From positions 1-41,016 of the forward strand of contig CANGGT010000012.1 in the NCBI GenBank assembly GCA_947453375.1: 41,016 nt of DNA, written 5' to 3'. The stretch's first letter is position 1; the number at the start of each line of letters is the position of its first letter. The notes beneath the pieces are model-generated. The model was given only the letters and a program-made list of their open reading frames with translations. It made no database searches and was not told the DNA's origin. The DNA comes from Planctomycetaceae bacterium (GTDB lineage Bacteria; Planctomycetota; Planctomycetia; Pirellulales; UBA1268). Below, piece after piece: positions 15,864 to 23,200 of this stretch. The translations under genes were made by a program, and so were the position numbers.

Positions 15864-16546
15864 AACGCATCGCGGTGATCTCGGGGGCGGGGATCAGTGC
15901 CGAGAGCGGGCTGAAGACGTTTCGCGGTGCCGATGGCCTCTGGCGTGGCTACCGGCCTGAGGAGGTGGCGTGTCCTGAGGCCTGGCGGCGGAATCCAGGG
16001 CTCGTCCTCGACTTCTACAACGAGCGCCGCAAAGCCGTCCGTGAAGCCCAGCCCAACGCCGCTCATCTGGCCCTCGTCGAACTGGAGCGGGCCTACGAAG
16101 TCCGGATCGTCACGCAGAACGTCGATGATCTCCACGAGCGAGCCGGATCATCGAGCGTCCTCCACCTCCACGGGGAGATCCGCAAGGCCCGGAGCACGCA
16201 GGACCCGACGCTCGTGACGCACTTGGGTGACGGCGACATCCACCTCGGCGACCGTTGTGCCCTTGGGAGCCAACTCCGGCCCCACATCGTCTGGTTTGGC
16301 GAATCGGTGCCGGCGATGGAAGAGGCAGCGGAGATGGTCAGGGAAGCGGACGTTCTCCTCGTTGTCGGGACCTCGCTGGTGGTTTATCCGGCGGCGGGCT
16401 TGGTGTTCGAGGCCCGGAAGGACGCCAGGCGAATCGTGGTGAATCCGGAGATCCCCGAGGCTGTGGCTGGGGCAAGGTTCGAGGCCGTCGCGAACACGGC
16501 GACGGTTGGCGTGCCGGAGGTCGTCGCCGGGTTGCTGGGGGAGTAG
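15860..16546 (+). CDS. cobB: NAD-dependent protein deacylase, sirtuin CobB type without zinc site
   Basis: A sirtuin of 228 aa that removes acyl groups from lysines using NAD+. Visible motifs are GAGISAESGLKTFRG (9-23), TQNVDDLHERAG (85-96), catalytic H104 in LHLHGE, WFGE, and VVGTSLVVYPAAGL near the C-terminus. Y53 and R56 in DFYNERR form the Tyr-x-x-Arg pair of class III sirtuins, pointing to desuccinylase/demalonylase-type activity. The four zinc-binding Cys between H104 and WFGE are missing (one Cys remains, in GDRCALG). A zinc-less form of this kind also exists in Bacteroidetes CobB. The start overlaps the end of the hydrolase frame by ATGA, so the two form an operon. Confidence 0.92.
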   Translation: MKRIAVISGAGISAESGLKTFRGADGLWRGYRPEEVACPEAWRRNPGLVLDFYNERRKAVREAQPNAAHLALVELERAYEVRIVTQNVDDLHERAGSSSVLHLHGEIRKARSTQDPTLVTHLGDGDIHLGDRCALGSQLRPHIVWFGESVPAMEEAAEMVREADVLLVVGTSLVVYPAAGLVFEARKDARRIVVNPEIPEAVAGARFEAVANTATVGVPEVVAGLLGE

Positions 16547-16657
16547 GGGATGGTTTCGCCCGTCTCCCTTCACGCGGACCACCAGCGTAGCGACCAGCAC
16601 GAAACCCGCCCCGTGCCCTGAACACGCGGAAACCCGATCGCGTTTTTTCTTGCCTTT

Positions 16658-16798
16658 CGACCTCCGAGCGTTAGCGTTGCCTCGGTGGAGGGAGTCGGAA
16701 GACCGACTGACGAGGAATCCGCGACGCGGAGGCCTCTGCAGTCGAGTAAGCCGGCGTGATCGCAGACCCCTGGGTCTTCGATGACGCCGGCTTTTTTT
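16658..16798 (+). ncRNA. Candidate structured RNA ending in a strong terminator
   Basis: The interval upstream of a small ORF and DUF1328/CsbD folds into consecutive hairpins. AGTCGG-AAGA-CCGACT (16693-16708) lies inside CCTCG/CGAGG (16680-16684 with 16711-16715). TCCGC-GAC-GCGGA follows (16718-16730), then the terminator at 16748-16798. An alternative pairing of CCTCCGAG (16661-16668) with CTCGG and GAGG (16681-16691) would compete with the first stem. It could be a small RNA, or a leader that controls the stress genes by termination. I do not recognise a known riboswitch class. Confidence 0.45.
16748..16798 (+). terminator. Intrinsic terminator, branched
   Basis: AAGCCGGCGT (16748-16757) pairs perfectly with ACGCCGGCTT (16784-16793). 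The enclosed loop holds a second perfect stem, AGACCC-CT-GGGTCT, flanked by GATCG/CGAT. A run of seven T follows (16792-16798). It either ends the hydrolase-sirtuin transcript 200 nt upstream or attenuates transcription into the genes that follow. Confidence 0.85.
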
Positions 16799-16818
16799 GT
16801 TTCATCGAAGGACATCCC

Positions 16819-16947
16819 ATGACAAGCGTCCATGCGATCATCACGACCTGCCCCCTTGCCCCGCTCCTGTGTGGCTGCGGAAACAGCCGCGTGTGTGGCA
16901 GGAACCGAGGCCTGAGCCGAGGCGGATGCCGCACGCACCGGGGCTGA
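16819..16947 (+). CDS. Small Cys/Arg-rich ORF, 42 aa
   Basis: The ATG at 16819 follows AAGGACATCCC, a fair Shine-Dalgarno, just after the terminator. It encodes 42 residues: a hydrophobic start ([19 protein letters not shown]) and a basic Cys/Arg/Gly tail, with five Cys in all. No family is known to me. It may be a leader peptide or simply chance coding; its position between a terminator and DUF1328 is the main reason for listing it. Confidence 0.3.
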   Translation: MTSVHAIITTCPLAPLLCGCGNSRVCGRNRGLSRGGCRTHRG

Positions 16948-17005
16948 AGTCCTGGCGGCGAAAGTACGAATCCGATCGATCTCTCTCCTGATTGGAGGTG
17001 TCATC

Positions 17006-17179
17006 ATGCTTCGATGGGCCATCCTGTTCCTCATCGTGGCCATCATCGCCGGAGTGTTCGGCTTCGGTGGCATCGCGGCAACAGCGACCGGGATCGCGCG
17101 GCTGCTGTTTCTGGTGTTCATGGTCCTGTTCGTGCTTGCGTTGATTGCCGGGCGGAGACTGACTTCTCCGCCACTTTAG
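17006..17179 (+). CDS. DUF1328 (UPF0391) small membrane protein
   Basis: 57 aa, starting [16 protein letters not shown] with [17 protein letters not shown] and a second hydrophobic helix [17 protein letters not shown]. This is the standard two-helix DUF1328/YtjA pattern. GGAGGTG lies 7 nt before the ATG. Family members are often induced by envelope or osmotic stress, and their exact function is unknown. CsbD follows 41 nt downstream on the same strand, a pairing that fits a shared stress regulon. Confidence 0.9.
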   Translation: MLRWAILFLIVAIIAGVFGFGGIAATATGIARLLFLVFMVLFVLALIAGRRLTSPPL

Positions 17180-17220
17180 ACCGATTCTTTCTTCCCATCT
17201 CAATCTCGAGGAGACTCATC

Positions 17221-17406
17221 ATGAACGAACTGACTTTCAAGGGCGAATGGACCGAACTGAAGGGCAAACTCAAGCAGAAATACGCTCAATTGACCGACGA
17301 CGATCTCATGTACGCGAAGGGCAAAGAGGAAGAACTCCTCGGCCGCTTGCAGACGAAGCTCGGCCAGACCCAGGATCAGATCCGGAAGGTTATTGCCAGC
17401 CTGTAG
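17221..17406 (+). CDS. CsbD family stress protein
   Basis: 61 aa, beginning MNELTFKGEWTELKGKLKQK, the CsbD signature, followed by a QLTDDDL turn and a helix with KGKEEELLGRLQTKLG. CsbD-like proteins are small, soluble and abundant under general stress; their biochemical role is unknown. The start is preceded by GAGGAG. It ends with TAG at the normal family length, which shows that TAG works as a stop in this genome. It is probably co-transcribed with DUF1328. Confidence 0.93.
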   Translation: MNELTFKGEWTELKGKLKQKYAQLTDDDLMYAKGKEEELLGRLQTKLGQTQDQIRKVIASL

Positions 17407-17510
17407 GATTCGGCGCTCCGGAGGGCATCCCATCCTTGGCGACGGATCGCCGCCTCCGGGGCATCATGCCTTCGCTCATTGTGCCTCGAAAGAACCAAGG
17501 AATATTCAGG

Positions 17511-17540
17511 CAACACTTTTCTCGACGGAGGAGAGTGTTG
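17511..17540 (+). repeat. 13-nt-arm inverted repeat after CsbD
   Basis: CAACACTTTTCTC (17511-17523) and GAGGAGAGTGTTG (17528-17540) form a long stem with two wobble positions and a GACG loop. It lies in the 366-base interval between CsbD and the ice-binding-like gene. There is no T-run, so it may be an mRNA 3'-end structure or a protein-binding site. I see nothing else in that interval apart from the palindrome at 17733. Confidence 0.55.
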
Positions 17541-17732
17541 TCGTCTTGGGCGTGTGTCCGGGGACGGAGGTCCTGGGACCGACGCCAAAGAAACCTGACC
17601 TCGGAAGACGAGATGCCACCTCTTCGCCTGCGAAGCGGTGTCAGAGCGTAGGCCGATCCACTCTGAACGATCCGGTCGTTCAGGGGTGTCGATTCGCCAA
17701 TCGCGCCGAAACGTTTTCGGCTGCTCGTTCTC

Positions 17733-17750
17733 AACGGACGGCCGTCCGTT
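17733..17750. promoter_or_regulatory. 18-bp perfect palindrome upstream of the ice-binding-like gene
   Basis: AACGGACGGCCGTCCGTT is a perfect palindrome 22 bp before the ATG at 17773. A dimeric repressor or activator site is the simplest reading; as RNA it would hold a compact hairpin in the 5' UTR. Confidence 0.5.
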
Positions 17751-17772
17751 TGTTCTCCGAGAGGGTCATTTC

Positions 17773-18654
17773 ATGGGATTCAGAGCCGCTTCGCACCGCT
17801 TCCGAGCACCTTTTGTCCCACGGATTCTGCCGGGAAGCCGGGCACTCCTGATGCGAATGGGGGTCGTCGCTCTCGCCTCGATACCACTGCATGCCGACGC
17901 CGAGATCGTTCTCGGCACGGCGGGCCGATTCGCGGTTTTGGCCGGCTCGACGGTGACCAACACCGGATCGTCCGTCATCGCCGGAGGGGGTGTGGGCGTG
18001 AGCCCAGGGACCTCCATCACGGGCTTTCCCCCGGGAACCGTCGCCGCCCCGTACACGTTTCATGCCGGGGATGCCGAAGCACTGTAGGCTCAGACCGATC
18101 TCACGAGCGCCTACATCACCGCGGCCGGACTGTCCCCCACGGTGGTGTTGACCGGACAGGATCTCGGTGGCCTCACCCTGTCACCAGGCGTCTATTTCTT
18201 CGCGACATCGGCGCAACTGACAGGCACGCTCACGCTCGACAATCTCGGTGACCCGCTGGCGGAGTTCGTCTTCCAGATCGGTACCACGCTCACCACCGCC
18301 AGCAATTCGTCGGTCGTCACGATCAATGGAGGTGCGCTGCCCGGAAGCACCGTGTTCTGGCAGGTCGGGAGCTCCGCAACGCTCGGCACGAACACGGCGT
18401 TCGAAGGGCACATCCTGGCGCTCACGAGCATCACGCTGACGACCGGCGCGACGATCCTGGATGGCAGCGCCCTCGCACGGAATGGCGCGGTGACGCTCGA
18501 CAGCAACACGATCATCAATGCCGTTCCGGAACCTGCAACACTGACCCTGGCACTCCTCGGTGGGGCGCTTCTGGGCGTGCCGGCCGTCACGAGGAGGTGT
18601 CGCGGGCGTCGTGCTTGCCGCGGGAATCTGCTCGCGAGCAGGATCAAGAATTGA
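17773..18654 (+). pseudogene. Ice-binding-like (DUF3494) PEP-CTERM protein with an in-frame TAG
   Basis: From the ATG at 17773 the frame encodes a signal region (MGVVALASIPLHADA) and the DUF3494 opening VLGTAGRFAVLAGSTVTNTG. TAG follows at 18085-18087. After it, with no other stop, the frame resumes as AQTDLTSAYITAAGLSP and continues through the beta-solenoid (GQDLGGLTLSPGVYFF, GSTVFWQVGSSATLGTNT) to a PEP-CTERM tail: VPEPATLTLALLGGALL, then an Arg-rich end. Relatives normally have Gln at the TAG position, so a single CAG-to-TAG change explains it. The full protein would be about 293 aa, exported and anchored by an exosortase system. DUF3494 members bind ice or act as adhesins. It could be a pseudogene, or read through. 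Confidence 0.75.
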
Positions 18655-18778
18655 AGAACGGAAGCCGGCCGGTCCCGTCAATCCACCGGTCTCGATGCTA
18701 GCGACCGCCCGGTACAAAAAACCAAAGCCGGTTAGTATGCTGCGATCTCGTCCGCCACTCAATGCGCCGAGGTCCTCT

Positions 18779-20179
18779 ATGCCCGCCCCCTGGGACTCGC
18801 TCTACCTGATCGAAGACAACCTAGCGCGGATCGCTACGCTCCGTGTCGGAGAGAAGATCGGCCAGCCCGACAGTGCCGGCCTTTTCCGGGTGTTCGCCAA
18901 CGATTCAGGCCGTAAGTCGACGGACAGCATCACCCGTCTGGTACCAACCCTCCGGCGGTTTCTCAAGCGGGCGATCATGGTGGCGATCTGCGACGAGGTG
19001 AAGCCGGTGGGCAAGGTCTCCGGGTTGCTCAGGGCCGTCGTGTCGATTGGCCTGCCCAACCTGAGGACGACCTACTCGCGCGACAGCATTTTTAACAGCA
19101 AGGCCGACCAGCGCCGCGCCGTGGACGAACTTCTGAGCTTCATCCATCGCGAGACGCCTCGTCTGAAGTCGTGGATGGGCACTACGTCGACTACCGTGTT
19201 CAACTTCGTACGAGCCAAGTACGTGGCGGGATACAAGTCGAGCAACAAGCGATACACGGTCACGCCCGACGGGAAATACCGAGCAGCCGGTGCCGTCGGC
19301 GTTGGCAGCAAGCGTCCGCAGGCGTTCGAGGAACGCGCACGCCAGCGGGAGAAGGCGAGTCGCGTCCTCGGCGGTCAGCGAAAGAGGCGCCGGGCCGAAC
19401 AGATTGCGACGGAATACGGTGTGAGCGCGGTTGATGGAGAGATCAACAGACTTGAAGCGTTGCTCGACACGTTCGTGACCGATCAACTCGGCGCGGGAAC
19501 AACGTATCGAAGGCTCGACCTCCAGGCATTCAAGAGCCTGCTTGCAGCGGTCAAGGCGAAAGACGCTGCCCAGGCCGAGCATTTCCTCGATGTGATCGGA
19601 TCACTCGAGACCTTCGACAAGGCCCGCGAAATCCTGCGAGCGAATGCCGCCCCGTCAGACCCCTGGAACGCCAAGGCCGGCAATTGCGGCGAGCTTGCGG
19701 AACTTGCGAGTCTGCGACTGGAGCGTCAGCACCTTCCGTTCATCTGCCAAGCATCCCTATCGAGGCGTGACGGACATGATGTCGACGGCCATCAGGGGGA
19801 CCACGTCTTCACGATCTTCGGGCTGCGGCTCAACGCACACCCCGACCGCTTTTCGAGGCCCAATCCTCCCGTCCTCCTCGAGCCGAAAGATCGAATCAAC
19901 CTCCGGTCGGCCTGGGTCATCGACCCCTGGGTCAACCTCTGCTGCCGGATCGACGAGTACCCCTCCAGGTTTTGGGAGAAAATGAAGGATTGGTCCGGGA
20001 AGGGAAAGCGGATCGCAGTCGGGGGGCAGTGGATCGATCCGGATCCAATGAGCAACAGTTGGTACGCCCGGACGATCTTCGAACTTGACTGGGAGATCAA
20101 CGAGTACCGGCCTTACGATTGCCAGGTGTTCGCGCAGGAGGAACAACAACAGAGCATTGAGCGGCTACCTCGAATCTAG
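18779..20179 (+). CDS. Putative Cys-His-Asp papain-like protein, candidate T6SS effector
   Basis: The ATG at 18779 follows GAGG by 6 nt; the frame is open further upstream but looks non-coding there. The 466-aa protein has no signal peptide. Residues 1-290 are helical and basic (QRKRRRAEQ around 200-208) with no known domain. The C-terminal part has the triad pattern of papain-like bacterial effectors such as the YopT/C58 and PMT-C3 groups: NCGELAELA with C303, GDHVFTIFG with H342 and WVIDPW with D382. This group includes proteases, deamidases and acyltransferases acting on host or rival proteins. It converges on the giant VWA gene of the T6SS locus, which is why I propose an effector. No PAAR, VgrG or immunity gene is seen next to it. 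Confidence 0.55.
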   Translation: MPAPWDSLYLIEDNLARIATLRVGEKIGQPDSAGLFRVFANDSGRKSTDSITRLVPTLRRFLKRAIMVAICDEVKPVGKVSGLLRAVVSIGLPNLRTTYSRDSIFNSKADQRRAVDELLSFIHRETPRLKSWMGTTSTTVFNFVRAKYVAGYKSSNKRYTVTPDGKYRAAGAVGVGSKRPQAFEERARQREKASRVLGGQRKRRRAEQIATEYGVSAVDGEINRLEALLDTFVTDQLGAGTTYRRLDLQAFKSLLAAVKAKDAAQAEHFLDVIGSLETFDKAREILRANAAPSDPWNAKAGNCGELAELASLRLERQHLPFICQASLSRRDGHDVDGHQGDHVFTIFGLRLNAHPDRFSRPNPPVLLEPKDRINLRSAWVIDPWVNLCCRIDEYPSRFWEKMKDWSGKGKRIAVGGQWIDPDPMSNSWYARTIFELDWEINEYRPYDCQVFAQEEQQQSIERLPRI

Positions 20180-20283
20180 TGGTGTCGTCGCCACGGGTCA
20201 GTCGAGGCGCCGGATGCCGATCTTGGAGGGCGATGCTGCTCGGGGATGAACCCGGCGCGACCGTGCCACTGGCTGTCTGGGCC

Positions 20284-23200
20284 TCACTCCGCCGGAACCG
20301 GCACGGTCAGAGGGGCTTCTCCGGTCGCGGTCAGGCTCACCGCGCCGTTCAAGACACGCTGTTTGTCGGTGATGAGAAGCTGGCAGTCCTGGGATACGCG
20401 ACCTCCCACGGCCCGCACCGTAAACAGATGGCGCACCCGGCCTGTCTCCGGCTCGACGATGTGAACGGCCCGCATGCAGGCGGGGCTCACGCACACCCGC
20501 AGGCAGGGGAGCTTGTCGGCCAAGGGGGCGGGATGATTCTCGACCACGGAGAGTTGCACTTGATCGGCGGTTTCAGCCGGTGCCAGAGTGATCCGGAGCT
20601 CGGAGCCCGGCAGGCTTGCCAGTTCTAGCCGACGCTCGACGCCGGGAGTGAGTTCGGCAAGCGGCACGGTGACGTCGGACGGTGTCTTCGTGAATCGCAA
20701 CCAGGCGCGGATCTCGGCCCTGTCGGCGGATCTCGGCCAACGCGTTGCCAGAAGATCGAGCACCGGCACGGGGCGGTTTTGCTGGAAAGAGAGATCGTAG
20801 AAGACGAACGGAGCTCCTACCGATCCTTCACCAGAACGCGGCGTTATCTCCACCCACGCCTCGGTGGGACGCGGCGAAAACTCGGCGGCGTTGGCATTCT
20901 GGACCGAGAGCGGAAAGCGGATTGAGTCGCCGGCACGAGAGGCCAGATGGGCCCCCACGAAGCACAGCCGCTGCGGATCGGAGGGGGCAAACAGGTTTGT
21001 CCGGCTGTCGCGCAGCCCCTGTTCGGTTCCCCCATCGTAACGGCGGAACTCGAGCCGCCTGCCACCGCCGCCGACGTAGAGATCCAGCGCTTCGCCCCCC
21101 TCCGCCTCGAAACCACGCCGGGGCGGACTTGCCCCCGACTCGAGGACGGCTTCGTAGGCCTGTGGCCGACCGACGAGCGGAGGCGGCACCATGATCGACG
21201 AGCCGAGGCCAACGCTTTCCCGCGGCGCCTCGGGGCCCTGTACCTTCCATTGCATCACCCGCAGTGACTCGCGGAGCGACTTGGCAAGTGTCTCGGCGTT
21301 TGCGGCTTCGAAGAAGCGGCCCCCAGAGCTCATGGCGAGATTGCGGACATCGTCCATCCTCGATGCGCGGTCGGTCGCATTGGGGGCGAAACCGAAGCCG
21401 ACGACGTCGATTCGCAGGGGCACACGGCGACGGCCGTTCTTCCTGGCGAGCTGGTCCTCGACGGCCGCTGCCGTCACGAAGCGGCCGCCGGTCTGATCGT
21501 TCGCCCCATCGGTCACCACGAGGATGTGACCGGGGAGATCGGTGCGGCCGCGGTCGAAGTCGGTCGACAAGGCCTCCGAGATCGCGAGGTAGAGTGGGGT
21601 TTCTCCGCCGGGCTCGATGGGCGCGAGCGTCATGCCGATCCGCTCCGCCGCCGCGGCCGTCAGCGCCTGCATCGGGAGAACCTGCTCGACATCGTCGCCG
21701 GGCACCAAGGTGAACGGCGTGCCGGCGCGTTCGGCGGCGGCCTTCGTGGCAGCGCCGGAGTTTGTCAGCCCGGCGACGTACTTGCCCTCCTTGTCCCTCG
21801 ACCACTTCGTGCGGTGACCGTAGAGCCAAAGCGAGACGTCCCAATGCCCGGATTTGGCCATGCTCGCGAGGAGCTCGGCGACGGCCGCCCGGCCGGCGTC
21901 GAGCCTGGTCCGACCGTCGGCCAACCGCTGCCCCATGCTGCCTGAACAGTCGAAGATGATGGCAACCGACTGCGCCTGCGGCAGATCGCCGCGGACCGTG
22001 ATCCGTGTCTCGAGTCGGGGAGAGGCCTCCCACTCTATCGTTCGTGAGGCCGATGCAGCCGCGACCGGCAGTCCCACGACCATGCGGTGGCCGCGATACC
22101 ACGCGGTCATGTCGAGGACCGCCGTGCGATTCAATTCGATGCTGCGAGCGGCGTCGGAATCGAGTTGCCAAGGAGCCTCCTCGGGCCGCGACACGACGCG
22201 GACTCCCGTGCGGCTCGCGGGGCCCGGGCGAGCCGCCCCGGGTGAAACGTCCGTGGTATTGCGTTGCAGCAGCGCCAGCGGTGGGCCGGCCACGGACTCG
22301 GAGAGCCAGAGTGAGGCTAGACCGAGAGGTACCCCGGGGCGGGCCGTGAGGCTCGCCTTGTTCCGCGGGGGCTCAACGTCGCGGGCCGATGGCAGGATGA
22401 GCCTGTTGGGAGTGAGTTCGAGGGTGGCGAAGCCGTTCCACTGCGAGGCAACGGCGTTGATCTCCGCCGCGAGGCGATTGCGGTCGCGGTCCCCGAAGGT
22501 GATACCGTTGCTGCGAACAATCTCCCCTGCCGACTCGAGCAGCACGCGTGCCTTGTGAAAGCAATAGACCGGCTCATCAGGCTCGACACCTCCCCAGAAC
22601 TCCTCGAGCGTGGTCTCGGCGTGTTTCAGCAGTCGCTGGTGCCACGCGGCGGCGAAATACCGCTGTGTTGGCGTGGTGCCATCGCCGATGCGCGATCGCT
22701 GACCGGCCACGGCAGCCAGACGACGACTCACCCTGCTTCCGCGGGCGAGCAGCGTGAGAACCTTGGCATCGCTTTCGTGGTTGCCGACATCCAATTCGGC
22801 GCGCTGACGGTCAAAGTCGGCGATGATGGCTGGGAGTGATCTTGCGGCAGACCGGACGGCGGTCACCTGTCGTCCGACGTTCGTGGCAATGTCGGCGGCG
22901 GTCGTGGGCAGTGAGGATGCCCCGGTTGCATCGGTTGCGAGGACGGGCAGGATCGGATGCGTCAGCTGGTTCCGCCATGGAATCCACCCGGCCACGACAG
23001 CAGCTGGGTCGACGGGCGGAAGCGGTTCGTCGCTGAGGAAGGCTTCGCGGGCCAACAGGGCTGCTTGGCGGCGATCGAGGTTGTCGGCCCGTCTGAGCAA
23101 CCGCATCCGCAGATCGCCGAGGACCAGCGGCACCCCCAGGATGCGACGGATGCGTCCGTACGTCCGCGGGCCGTCAGGAGCCTGGGTGGCGAGATCGGCG

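Noticed and set aside
15405-18654. TAG reassigned to a sense codon in this genome
   Set aside because: csbD, DUF1328 and cobB end with TAG at normal family lengths, so TAG is a functioning stop.
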